NCBI RefSeq assembly: GCF_014203115.1
Contig: NZ_JACHIJ010000010.1
Span: forward strand, 22,966-86,965
Length of the DNA stretch: 64,000 nt
Reading direction: 5' to 3'
Source: Afipia massiliensis
GTDB lineage: Bacteria; Pseudomonadota; Alphaproteobacteria; Rhizobiales; Xanthobacteraceae
A program made the position numbers and the translations under genes. The notes under the pieces are model-generated. The model did no database searches, was not told the DNA's origin, and was given only the letters and a program-made list of their open reading frames with translations. This document shows, in pieces, positions 16,333 to 25,802 of this stretch (position 1 is the first letter of the stretch; every line of letters starts with the position of its first letter).

Positions 16333-18375
16333 ATGTATGACCGATGGCGTACGGTTGGCAAATCCTTCGTTGCGTGGCTGTTTCTGACCGCGGGAACGGT
16401 CTCGGCGGTAGCTGGTACTCACGAAATCACCGTCGAGCGCCACGTCGTGAATGTCACGGGACGCGAACGTGTCGGCATGCTCATCAACGGGCAACTCCCG
16501 GGACCGGTGTTGCGACTCCGTGAAGGCGAAGATGCGGTCATCAACGTCAGCAACAGGCTGGATGAGAACATCTCGATCCACTGGCACGGACTGATCGTTC
16601 CGCCCGAAATGGATGGCGTACCTGGCATTTCGCCGGGTTACGGCGACGGTATCAAACCCGGCGAAACGTTCACCTATCGCTTCAAAGTCCGGCAAACGGG
16701 TACATATTGGTTCCACAGTCATTCGTCCGGCGAGCAGGAACAGCTCGGGATGTACGCCCCGCTCATTGTCGAGCCGAGGCAGCGCGATCCCTTCAAATAC
16801 GATCGCGACTACGTGATCATGTTGTCGGATTGGACGGACGAAGACCCTAAGCGCATCATCAGAAATCTCAAGAACGACAGTAGTTGGTACAATTACAACC
16901 GACAAACGCTGGTCGGCCTGATCCGGGAGCTCGGCAACGCTCCAAATGACGAGGCCCGAAAGGCGATCGTCAATAGTCGGGTAGCCTGGGGGCTCATGCG
17001 CATGGACCCAACGGACGTTGCGGATGTGGCCGGCTATACGTTCCTGGTGAATGGTCAATCGCCAGAGCGAAATTTTACCGCGCTGGCCCGGCCTGGCGAA
17101 CGTGTCCGTCTGAGATTCATCAACGCTTCCACGTCAACATATTTCGACGTCCGTATTCCGGGCCTCAAGATGACCGTCGTGCAGGCCGACGGGAACAACG
17201 TTTCGCCCGTGCGAGTGGATGAGTTCCGGATCGCCATCGCGGAAACCTACGACGTCATCGTGCAGCCCACCGAAGATCGGGCTTACACCATTGTCGGAGA
17301 GCCCATGGATCGCACCGGCTTTGCGCGGGCGACCTTGGCACCGCGGCCCGGCATGGTCGGAGAATTGCCGCCGCATCGGCTACGTCCTCTCATGCAGATG
17401 TCCGACATGGCCATGAATCCCGGACCGAAAGGCGGCGACCGCGGGACTCTTCGTCCCGAACAGGACATGCCGGGTCATGTAGCGCCGGAGGATCCGGTCG
17501 CGATGGCGATTGGGGGAATGGGTGACATGAGCGGCATGTCCGGAGCCGGCCCTCAACGGGGGGCGCAGCCTGGCGGCGGGATGCCCGAGCGAATGAGCAT
17601 GCCGAAGACGAGCCCCGCCCGAAAGGGCCAAGGGGAGAAGGCCAAGACCGGAAAGCCTCCTCAAGCTTCTCCGATGCCGGGAATGGATCACGGCGGTATG
17701 CCCGGGATGAACAGCGGGACGCAAAACCGGATGCTCACCCCGAAAGAAAAACATGGCGCAACGTCCGGCATGATATCGCAGTCAGACGGGCCGAGCCGGA
17801 ACGCGATGACAATCACGGGCGGCGTGCAGCAAGGCCCGCAGGCGCACGTACTTCACGGCGGCGAAGACATGCCGAACGCCGGGCCTCCGATGCAGCAGAC
17901 AATGCCCGATCCGATCGCCAACGACACCGGCGCGCCCCCAGGGACGCGGGTCTTGTCTTATCGTGATCTGCGGCCGCTAAATCCCTATCCGTACAAGCAG
18001 TACGACCGCATCATCGAGATCCGCCTGACCGGAAACATGCAGCGGTACTTCTGGTCGATCAATGGACGCAAGTTCAGCGAAGCCGAGCCGATTGTCCTGC
18101 GCTTCGGGGAGCGTGCGCGGTTCCGGTTCATCAACGAAACGATGATGAACCATCCGATGCACATCCACGGGACGTGGATGTTGCCGGAGGTCGGAAACGG
18201 CGCGCGCAATCCAAAGAAGCATACGGTCAATATCAAGCCCGGTACGACGTTGGACGTCGATATCCCGGCGGATGCCGAGGGGCCATGGGCGTTTCACTGC
18301 CATCTGCTCTACCACATGGAAGCCGGCATGATGCGTCAGGTCAACGTCGTCCGCCAAACAGCCTCGTTGAAATAG
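16333..18375 (+). CDS. copA: Copper-resistance multicopper oxidase CopA
   Basis: 680-residue periplasmic multicopper oxidase. A signal segment (FVAWLFLTAGTVSAVAG) is followed by cupredoxin domain 1 with HWHG (83-86) and HSH (128-130). The last cupredoxin domain has HPMHIHG (about 607-613) and HCHLLYHMEAGMM (655-667), which together make the type 1 and trinuclear copper sites. A Met/Gly/His-rich insert at about residues 390-530 (GMGDMSGMSGAG, MPGMDHGGMPGMN) is of the copper-binding type found in PcoA/CopA. The family oxidises or sequesters Cu(I) in the periplasm. copB follows 9 bp later, its ribosome site overlapping the stop codon. Transcription is probably controlled by the FNR-type box at 16237. 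Confidence 0.94.
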   Translation: MYDRWRTVGKSFVAWLFLTAGTVSAVAGTHEITVERHVVNVTGRERVGMLINGQLPGPVLRLREGEDAVINVSNRLDENISIHWHGLIVPPEMDGVPGISPGYGDGIKPGETFTYRFKVRQTGTYWFHSHSSGEQEQLGMYAPLIVEPRQRDPFKYDRDYVIMLSDWTDEDPKRIIRNLKNDSSWYNYNRQTLVGLIRELGNAPNDEARKAIVNSRVAWGLMRMDPTDVADVAGYTFLVNGQSPERNFTALARPGERVRLRFINASTSTYFDVRIPGLKMTVVQADGNNVSPVRVDEFRIAIAETYDVIVQPTEDRAYTIVGEPMDRTGFARATLAPRPGMVGELPPHRLRPLMQMSDMAMNPGPKGGDRGTLRPEQDMPGHVAPEDPVAMAIGGMGDMSGMSGAGPQRGAQPGGGMPERMSMPKTSPARKGQGEKAKTGKPPQASPMPGMDHGGMPGMNSGTQNRMLTPKEKHGATSGMISQSDGPSRNAMTITGGVQQGPQAHVLHGGEDMPNAGPPMQQTMPDPIANDTGAPPGTRVLSYRDLRPLNPYPYKQYDRIIEIRLTGNMQRYFWSINGRKFSEAEPIVLRFGERARFRFINETMMNHPMHIHGTWMLPEVGNGARNPKKHTVNIKPGTTLDVDIPADAEGPWAFHCHLLYHMEAGMMRQVNVVRQTASLK

Positions 18376-18384
18376 GAGGGCGAC

Positions 18385-19167
18385 ATGAAATCCGTGCTCG
18401 CTTTGTTAGCCGGCTGCCTTCTCGGCTCCGCCATTCTGGGTGACGCCGCCATGGCTCAAACCGGGCCAGCCTATTCTCAGGAAATACTGTATTCAGGGTT
18501 ACGCAACGCGCCCACGACGAGCTTCCCCGATCAGGCGCTATTCGGCGGCGTGCGCTTCGACAAGCTCGAATGGAATAGCCTAGGCGGGAACGAAAGGGCC
18601 CGCTGGGACATGGAGGCATTTGTCGGAAACGACTACGACAAGTTCTTCTTCAAGTCGGAGGGTGCCTTCGACCGCCGTAGCCAAAAATTCGATGAGGCCC
18701 GGATCCAAGCCCTCTATTCGCGAATGATCAGCTATTTCTTCGATTTCCAGGTCGGCGTGCGTCACGACGTCTCGCCGAAACCCTCGCGTACCTATGCTGT
18801 TATCGGGATCGAAGGCCTGGCGCCAGGCTTCTTTGAAATCGATGCCGACGCGTATATCAGCCAAAAGGGAGAAATCTCCGGGTCCTTCACGGGATCGTAC
18901 GATCTACTGATCACCAACCGCCTCATTTTGCAGCCGCGTATCGATTTGAGGCTGCAACTGCAATCCGTCCCTGAGCTGGAATTGGGGAGCGGCCTTACGG
19001 ACTTCGAACTGGGTGCTCGGCTTCGCTATGAGTTCACCCGCAACGTGGCCCCGTACATCGGCGTAAGCTGGGATCGCAAGGTAGGCGAAACCGCCTCGAT
19101 CGCCCAACGCAATCAGAAGCCCCCGTCGAGCGTAAATTTCGTGGCCGGAGTCCGGCTGCTGTGGTGA
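18385..19167 (+). CDS. copB: Copper-resistance outer-membrane protein CopB
   Basis: 260 residues with a signal peptide (LLAGCLLGSAILGDAAMAQ) and a beta-barrel-like remainder. Family landmarks include WDMEAFVGNDYDKFFFKSEG and, near the C-terminus, RYEFTRNVAPYIGVSWDRK and FVAGVRLLW, ending in an aromatic residue as usual for outer-membrane proteins. It lacks the long Met/His-rich N-terminal extension found in many CopB proteins. AGGAGG is 5 bases before the ATG, overlapping the copA stop. It acts with CopA in copper tolerance. Confidence 0.92.
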   Translation: MKSVLALLAGCLLGSAILGDAAMAQTGPAYSQEILYSGLRNAPTTSFPDQALFGGVRFDKLEWNSLGGNERARWDMEAFVGNDYDKFFFKSEGAFDRRSQKFDEARIQALYSRMISYFFDFQVGVRHDVSPKPSRTYAVIGIEGLAPGFFEIDADAYISQKGEISGSFTGSYDLLITNRLILQPRIDLRLQLQSVPELELGSGLTDFELGARLRYEFTRNVAPYIGVSWDRKVGETASIAQRNQKPPSSVNFVAGVRLLW

Positions 19168-19181
19168 TCGAGGCATGATGG

Positions 19182-19382
19182 ATGAAGAGACTATTCGCGA
19201 TTTCTCACTTGTTGCCGCTCCTCGCGGCGTCCACGAACGCGGAAGCCGGTGCTACAATTTCCGACAGAAGGTATTGGCCAAGCGAAGTAGGCCCCCGCGC
19301 ATATAGCCAGCCAATCCCGCCGGCGTCCGCCCCTCAGCCTCCATATTTGGGAGATAGACGCAACAAGCCCCGTCGGCGGTGA
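19182..19382 (+). CDS. Small exported protein downstream of copB (hypothetical)
   Basis: 66-codon frame with a signal-peptide-like start (MKRLFAISHLLPLLAAST, then NAEA) and a Pro/Arg-rich tail. It begins 14 bp after copB on the same strand behind GATGGATGAAG. No family recognised. It could be a copAB operon member or chance. Confidence 0.4.
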   Translation: MKRLFAISHLLPLLAASTNAEAGATISDRRYWPSEVGPRAYSQPIPPASAPQPPYLGDRRNKPRRR

Positions 19383-19472
19383 GCGAACGCACGACGAAAG
19401 CCGTACACAGCCGGCGCAGCGCCTGCGGATAGCATGAGAAGCGAACTCATGGTCTCATGTCGCATGAACCAT

Positions 19473-19982
19473 TCAACGGATGATTCCCGGGAAACGGGTC
19501 ACCACGTACGCATACAAAGTGTACTTTATGATTTTCCCGGACCAGATCGCGATGACGACCTCTTGAATTGGCAATCGATAGAGGCCTGCGACCGCGAGCA
19601 TAGGTAGCTTGGGAAGCGGGAGCGCCACTAGCCCGAACAGTGCAAGCGGGCCGTATCGCGAGATCCAGTCGGAGGCCTGTAGCCAGGCGGGCGTGGCCGC
19701 CAATTCCGGGTATCGTTCCGCCAACATGCTCCAGCCCAGGTGATGGAAGGCAAAATAGAATCCAATTGCTGCGAGTGAACTCCCCGCCGCGGCGCATGCC
19801 GCAACACTGAGCCAACGTCGACTGTTAGTTAGCGTACCAACGACGACAAGCCATTCCACGGGCACCGTGAGAGTGATCGTAGCCAGGAACGAAAGGGTAC
19901 CCAGAAGAGGCGCAAACTCAGGCCGTTCTCCCTGCCGCACAATGTAAGCTAACGCTCGCCTGGCCATCGCGTGTACAATCAT
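19473..19982 (-). CDS. DedA/VTT-like (SNARE-associated) membrane protein
   Basis: 169-residue membrane protein with hydrophobic segments around VPVEWLVVVGTL, SVAACAAAGSSLAAIGFYFAF and YGPLALFGLVALPLPKLPML. The segment WISRYGPLALFGLVALPLPK followed by AGLYRLPIQEVVIAIWSGKI fits the YqaA/VTT branch of the DedA superfamily. Its role here is unknown; relatives act in lipid scrambling or membrane homeostasis. The ATG at 19982 has GAGGG six bases upstream, whereas an earlier in-frame ATG has none. Confidence 0.72.
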   Translation of the reverse strand: MIVHAMARRALAYIVRQGERPEFAPLLGTLSFLATITLTVPVEWLVVVGTLTNSRRWLSVAACAAAGSSLAAIGFYFAFHHLGWSMLAERYPELAATPAWLQASDWISRYGPLALFGLVALPLPKLPMLAVAGLYRLPIQEVVIAIWSGKIIKYTLYAYVVTRFPGIIR

Positions 19983-20020
19983 TTGCGTCCCTCGCGTCAT
20001 CTCGCGCGATCGAGATGACG

Positions 20021-20728
20021 TTAGCCATTGCCGGATTGTTTTTGCGCGTGGCCAGTCAGCAGCCGGGATAGGCGCGGAATGAAGCTGGGAACATCCGCCA
20101 TGTAACTTCGGTAATTGTCTCCGAAAGTTGTGAGCGCCTCGCGCTCCTCATTTTTCGCCAGCTTGACGTACATTACGACGAGCATCGGAAACATCGCGAG
20201 TGTGAGAAGCGTAGGCCATTGCACAAGAAATCCGAACATGACGAGTATGAACCCGACGTATTGCGGATGTCGCACGTAGCCATAAGCCGCTGTCGTTGCT
20301 AGGACGCCTTGCCGCTAAGCTTCGTAGAGGGTCTTCCAAGCCGCGGAAATCAGCAAAAAACCCTGCAGCTATGAAGACAAAACTGAGAAAATGGAATGGT
20401 CCGGCGTGCGGATTGGCTTTCCAGCCGAAGATCATCTCCAGCAGGTGGCCCGCGTCGTGCGAAAACCAATCGACGGTAGGATAGGTACTTTGCAGCCAGC
20501 CGGCGAGGAAGTAGATCGTAAGCGGAAATCCGTACATCTCGGCAAACAATGCGACAAGAAACCCGCTGAATGCGCCGAAGGACCGCCAGTCCCGCGTCGT
20601 TTGAGGCTTGAAGAAGCTGTACGCGAAAAGGATGAAGACGACCGAGTTGACGAGGGCAAGGCCCAAAGACCGTAAGCTGGTGAGTCGATCACGGTATTTT
20701 TCTTTCGGTGCTTTGTTGGCCGGCGGCT
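20021..20728 (-). pseudogene. Isoprenylcysteine carboxyl methyltransferase-like protein, frameshifted
   Basis: Decayed relative of the intact gene at 53708-54370. It retains VFILFAYSFFKPQTTRDWRS, FAEMYGFPLTIYFLAGWLQ, SHDAGHLLEMIFGWKANPH and, in another frame, RHPQYVGFILVMFGFLVQWP. A frameshift lies near 20355 in a T-rich run. Just after it an in-frame TAG replaces the Gln of EAQR (near 20320). The catalytic region is thus split. The 5' end runs into the truncated beta-CASP gene on the opposite strand. Confidence 0.85.
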
Positions 20729-20732
20729 CGAG

Positions 20733-21976
20733 TTGCGCCTGAGGAATTGGGAGCCCTTCCCTGTTGATCCCCATCGGATCGCTGCAGTCCTGCTCACGCA
20801 TGCCCACCTCGATCACACCGGCTATCTGCCGCTACTGATCAAGCAAGGTTTTGGCGGGCCGGTCTTCTGCTCCGCGGCAACCGCTGACTTGTGCGAGGTC
20901 CTGTTGCCGGATTCCGGTTATTTGCAGGAGAAGGATGTCGAATTCGCCAATCGTCATGGCTTCGCCAAGCACAAACCTGCGCTTCCGCTTTATACCTTGA
21001 AAGATGCCTTAAGTTCTCTGAAGCAGTTGAGGCCGGTCGAATTCGAGCAGTCGCTAGACCTCCCCGGGGGCGGAGCTGCCTTGCTTCGACGATCGGGTCA
21101 CATCCTGGGCGCGGCTTCCATCCAGCTTGACTGGAACGGCAACACCATTCTCTTCTCCGGCGATCTCGGCCGCTACGACGACGCCACCATGGTCGATCCG
21201 ATTGCGGTTGCGAAAGCCGACTATGTTGTTGTTGAGTCGACCTATGGAAATCGCCGGCACGACACGAAGGATCCCGAGGATGCTCTTGCGGAAGTTATCG
21301 GTCGCACGGTTGGAAGGGGCGGAACGGTGATCATCCCGGCATTCGCCGTGGGGCGAGCACAAAGCCTCCTGTTCCACTTGCACCGTCTGAAGGCTTCCCG
21401 ACGCTTGCCGGACATCCCGATATTCCTCGACAGCCCGATGGCCGTCGATGCAAGCAAGATCTTCTGCAGGCATGTGGCCGATCATAGACTTACGGAGCGC
21501 GAATGCCGCGATTCCTGCGCCGTCGCGCACTACGTGCAAAGCGTCGAAGAATCAAAGGCCCTCATGGCCAACTCCATGCCGAAGGTGATCATCTCGGCCA
21601 GCGGAATGGCGACCGGCGGCCGGGTCCTGCATCATCTAAAAAGCTACGCACCGGACGGTAGGAATACGATTCCATTCGCCGGCTTCCAGGCCGGAGGAAC
21701 GAGGGGGCTTCCATGGTCGCCGGCGCTGACGGCATCAAAATCCACAGACAATATGTGCCGCTTCGTGCGGAGGTAACGAACCTGGAGATGCTCTCAGCGC
21801 ACGCAGACGCCGAAGAGATCCTGAGATGGTTGAAGGGCTTTAAGAGTCCTCCACGCAGGACATTCATTACCCATGGGGAGTTCAGCGCCTCGGACGCCTT
21901 ACGCAAGAGAATTGAAGAGGAATTGGGTTGGGCCTGCGTGATACCCGCTCAAGGCCAACAGGTGGACCTGGCATGA
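20733..21976 (+). pseudogene. MBL-fold beta-CASP hydrolase, N-terminally deleted and frameshifted
   Basis: Remains of an RNA-processing-type metallo-beta-lactamase. THAHLDHTGYLPLL carries the zinc histidines, HILGAASIQL and LFSGDLGRYDD follow, and the beta-CASP motif ASGMATGGRVLHHLK is present. The first part of the MBL fold is missing and the frame starts directly at LRLRNWEPFPVDP. Near 21705 the frame shifts after FQAGGTRG and continues MVAGADGIKIHRQYVPLRAE with SAHAD and THGE to the stop. It overlaps the next gene by 4 bp (ATGA), so this was an operon with the phosphorylase and PRPP-synthetase-like genes. Confidence 0.85.
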
Positions 21977-23492
21977 GCGAACTTCGGCCGGTTGTGCAGG
22001 CGCCCGACGGGCACCGGCTGCGCGTACGTCGCCTGGGCGTCGATACGCAGTACGAACCCGTCGTCTTCATGCACAAGGAGTGCGCAGTCTGCCGGTCGGA
22101 GGGATTTATCGCGCACAATCGGCTTCTGCTGCGAGCCGGAGAACGCCATGTCATCGCCACACTGTATCAGGTCACGAACGATCTGATCGCTCATGACGAG
22201 GCCGCCTTGTCCGAATCGGCCTGGAGCCGGCTCGAGCTGAACGACGGAGACACCATCGCGATCAGCCATCCTGATCCGCTGGCATCGCTGAGCCACATCA
22301 GAAGCCGGATCTATGGAAACGGGCTGAGTGACGAGGCGCTGCTTTCCGTCACCGCGGACATCGTCAACGGGAAGTATTCAGACATTCACCTCTCGTCGTT
22401 CATTACCGCGTGCGCTGCGCGTCCGCTCGACCACGGCGAAGTTCTTGGACTGACCAAGGCGATGGTGGACGTAGGCGGGCGGCTGTCCTGGAACGCGGAG
22501 ATCGTGCTGGACAAGCATTCCGTGGGTGGGCTCCCCGGAAACCGGACTACTCCGATCATCGTGCCCATCATCGCGGCCCTAGGGTTGACGATGCCGAAAA
22601 CGTCGTCTCGCGCCATCACTTCGCCGGCTGGCACGGCCGATACCATGGAAACAATGGCGCCGGGACTTGGCCATTCCGGACATTCATCGCGTCGTCGAAC
22701 GAGAAGGAGGATGCATCGTCTGGGGCGGCGCGATAAGGCTCAGCCCCGCCGACGACATCCTGATCCGAATCGAACGCGCACTCGACCTGGACTCCGAGGG
22801 CCAAATGATAGCATCCGTCCTGTCCAAAAAAATCGCCGCCGGCTCGACGCACCTCATTCTCGGGTCCGACCGCCAAGGTCCGGAGCCGGAAAGCGGCGGA
22901 CGCCTTGTCGGCCGGGCTGGTCGCCGTTGCCGACGCGTTCGGGATCAAAGCAAGGGTGATCGCCGGGGACGGGACTGAACCCATCGGCCGGGGCATAGGG
23001 CCGGCGCTGGAAGCCAACGATGTTCTGGCTGTTCTCCAATGTCTGCCAGCAGCACCGCGCGATCTCCGGAACCGGGCCGTCGCCCTCGGGGCGCTAATCG
23101 AACTGGGCGACTTGGCCGAGGACGGACGAGGAGCGATACTAGCCGCTCAACCGCTCGACAATGGCCGCGCGTGGGCGAAATTTCAAAGGATCTGCGAGAG
23201 GCGCAGGGCGGCATGCGAACGCCGCCGGGCTCTAGCCATCGCCGGCTACTCGCTGCAGATCGATCCGGACGCGTGGACTTGATGGACAACCGCAAGATCG
23301 CGAAACTCGCAAAGTTAGCAGGGGCCCCCGAAGCGAAGGCTGCGGGTATCGAACTGCACGTGAGGCCGGGCGACATCGTCTCGGCCGGGCAGCCTCTGTG
23401 CACGGTTCACGCCGAAGCGCGAGGCGAACTTGCCCACGCCATGGACTATGGCCGCTGCCAACGCCGACATTATCACGGTCCAGGAGCGATGA
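21973..23492 (+). pseudogene. Thymidine/AMP phosphorylase, multiply frameshifted
   Basis: Full-length relative of the gene at bases 2-964. The N-terminus (MSELRPVVQAPDGHRLRVRR, KECAVCRSEG, DIVNGKYSDIHLSSFITACA, VLDKHSVGGLPGNRTTPIIV) is intact to [20 protein letters not shown]. Frameshifts follow near 22655, 22860, 23200 and 23450, each restored in another frame by recognisable sequence ([68 protein letters not shown]). It overlaps the PRPP-synthetase-like gene by ATGA. Confidence 0.9.
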
Positions 23493-24389
23493 CGCCGACT
23501 CTACTTATTTCGATGCCGGGCAACGAGCGGTTGACGGCGGGACTTGCCGAGCAGCTTGATTGCGAAACGGGCGAATTGAACACGCGGCAATTTCCGGACG
23601 GGGAAACCTATCTTCGCTTCGCCACCGATCTTAACAAGCGATCCGTCGCGATCGTCTGCACGCTGGCGCATCCGGACGAAAAATCCTTCCTCTCATCTTT
23701 GCCGCTGCGACCGCGCGCGAGCTTGGCGCGTCGAAGGTGGGGTTGGTCGCTCCGTACCTCGCCTATATGCTGCAGGATCGGCGCTTCAATCCCGGTGAGG
23801 CGGTGACGTCCCGGCAGATGGCGCATCTTATCTCCGAGGCATTCGACTGGATGGTGACCGTCGACCCGCATCTGCACCGGTACAGCGATCTAAGCGAAAT
23901 TTACTCGATACCCACGCGCGTCGTTCACGCGGCACCGCTCGTTTCGCGGTGGATCAAGGCGAACATCGAGAAGCCGCTCATCATCGGCCCGGACAGTGAG
24001 AGCGAACAGTGGGTTGCGGCGGTGGCAAGCGACGCCGAAGCACCTTACTGTGTTCTCGAAAAGGTTCGCCATGGAGACCGGGACTTCAAGATTACGCTTA
24101 GGAATCTCGATGCGTGGCAGGGACGCGCGGCCGTCCTCGTCGACGACATCATTTCAAGCGGACACACGATGATCGAGGCCGTTCGGCTGCTTGCGGCGCA
24201 GGGCTGGTCACCGCCGGCTGCATCGCCGTCCACGGATTGTTCGCGGATCACTCCGATGAACTGCTCGTCGGCGCCGGTGCTCGGGTCGTGACTACGAACA
24301 GCGTCGGTCCCGGGAGGAGCGAGATCGATATCGGGCCCCTGCTCGGGGAAGCGATCAAGGCTATCGAAACCGTTCAGCCTCGGCGGTAG
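23489..24389 (+). pseudogene. Ribose-phosphate pyrophosphokinase-like protein, frameshifted
   Basis: PRPP-synthetase-family gene. It begins MTPTLLISMPGNERLTAGLA with RQFPDGETYLRF. After a frameshift near 23690 it reads ASKVGLVAPYLAYM, RRFNPGEAVTSRQMAHLISE, VDPHLHRY and the PRPP-binding loop VLVDDIISSGHTM. A second frameshift near 24210 leads to GCIAVHGLFADHSDELL and the normal C-terminus. Beside an AMP/thymidine phosphorylase it would plausibly interconvert ribose phosphates and PRPP in nucleotide salvage. Confidence 0.85.
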
Positions 24390-24453
24390 TGCGGGACATG
24401 GGCCGGCACGGATCGCGAAGAACACGATGGCTCAACGCGTGCCTCAGCCCAGG

Positions 24454-25158
24454 TCATCTTGCCATGTTCTTCATGGAGGTGCTGCCCGGCATCGGCACCA
24501 TGCCGAGGATCAACTTTCGCTGTTCGGCTGTCAGTACGTTGGCGGCTTCGCCGACTGCGCGTATGAATGCGAGTCTCGCGTCCGATTTGATCTTCTCGAT
24601 TTCTCGCACCTTTGCTTCGACGGCGGCCGCGTCCGGCTGGTCGGCCGCCGTTAGCATCCAGAGTGCCTGTTCGGCTTCCTCGGCCTTCCGCTGGGCGGCA
24701 GACTGATCGATGAGCGAGCGCTGCTTGATCGCGTTCAATGCCGTCGATTGTTCGACCGTCAATCCAATTTTGTCGGCATAGTCAACGAAGAAGCCGCTGG
24801 CCCCGACGTGGTAGAGGTGGGAGGCGCCGGGAAAACCGGGCAGAGCGGATGGCATGGCCATGGCGCCGTTCGGCCCCGGTGCCTTCCCCATCGAGCCCAT
24901 GCAGCACATGCCACTCATGCCGCCATTCCCGCCACCCATGGTACTGGTACCGCTCATGGGGGCGGCTGGCTGAGTGGCGGCGGCGCCGCCCATCTTGTTC
25001 ATGTCATCCATCATCGCCAGCAACACGCCCGTTTCCCGTGCCCCCGCAGCGGAGGGTGCGGCTTGCAAAGAGGTGGCGAGCCCGGCCAACAATAGAATGA
25101 AAAACGCCGTCGGAACGGAGGGTAAGCGATAGGTCAGCATGGTTTTGGCCCGTTGCAT
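24454..25158 (-). CDS. Spy/CpxP-like (LTxxQ) periplasmic protein, Met-rich
   Basis: 234 residues. A signal peptide (FFILLLAGLATSLQA) is followed by a Met/Gly/Cys-rich stretch (MSGMCCMGSMG) and an all-helical C-terminal half with KIGLTVEQSTALNAIKQRSL and LTAEQRKLILGM. This twin LTxEQ layout is that of Spy/CpxP/CnrX-like periplasmic sensors or chaperones. The Met/Cys region suggests copper binding. ATG 25158 has GGGAGA seven bases upstream, and an FNR/FixK-type box lies 59 bp upstream. Similar Spy-like modules are in 29433-30122 and in the N-terminus of 27282-29420. Confidence 0.82.
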   Translation of the reverse strand: MQRAKTMLTYRLPSVPTAFFILLLAGLATSLQAAPSAAGARETGVLLAMMDDMNKMGGAAATQPAAPMSGTSTMGGGNGGMSGMCCMGSMGKAPGPNGAMAMPSALPGFPGASHLYHVGASGFFVDYADKIGLTVEQSTALNAIKQRSLIDQSAAQRKAEEAEQALWMLTAADQPDAAAVEAKVREIEKIKSDARLAFIRAVGEAANVLTAEQRKLILGMVPMPGSTSMKNMAR

Positions 25159-25210
25159 GGTGGGTCTCCCGCGAAGTCAGGGGATCATGGTGAAGGTGGC
25201 CTCGCCTGCT

Positions 25211-25224
25211 TTGATCCAAGTCAA
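25211..25224. promoter_or_regulatory. FNR/FixK-type box TTGAT-CCAA-GTCAA
   Basis: Exact match to TTGAY-N4-RTCAA, centred 59 bp upstream of the Spy-like gene at 24454-25158 (minus strand). Predicted transcript start is near 25176. Confidence 0.75.
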
Positions 25225-25802
25225 AAAATGAAACAAACGGACTCTCAAACGAGGATGAGGCGAGCCGGGCTGAGAAAACAGGGCCGCCACCGTGGCTGGT
25301 CCAGGGCTCGAAGCAGGAGCCGGCGCCACTTCGACTGATCCAACCAGATTTCGTCGGCAGAGAAGCCGCCCTGTGGGGCGGACTGGTCGACAGCCTGCCC
25401 TATGGAAACTTTAGGAGTTAGCGCTCTGGGGAGGCTGCCTGCCGACGAGAGCGCTAGGCCGCCCCGACCTTGTCCTCCATCTCAGATACTGCATGACGAA
25501 TCTTGAGCACTGCGTCCGGAGCCGGGGGCGCAGCGACTTAGCCTCATCCAACCGGCATCCGTACTGCTGGCCCGCAACAGGCAGCCGGTTTCGGGATTTG
25601 GCCAGCCGCGCCCGTGAGTAGACGACGAGATGCGGATATTGGTGAGCGGCTGCGACGCACGATGCTGGAGGGCGACGGCTCCACGCAGCGCCTCACCGCA
25701 GTGCCGGAGTTCCCAGATCGGCGTACCCTGGCGACGCACATCGCTGACTGCGGTCAGATCGATAATTGGATGTGGCACGCGTCTGCCCTGCTCCGAGGTC
25801 CT
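25225..25802. other. 578-bp intergenic stretch with one inverted repeat
   Basis: No gene recognised. Minus-strand and plus-strand frames are open in part but show no domain, and the plus frame simply continues antisense to the cytochrome gene. A perfect 9-bp inverted repeat (TAGCGCTCT at 25419-25427, AGAGCGCTA at 25448-25456) lacks a T-run and so is not a typical terminator. It lies just past the 3' end of the cytochrome operon. Confidence 0.5.
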
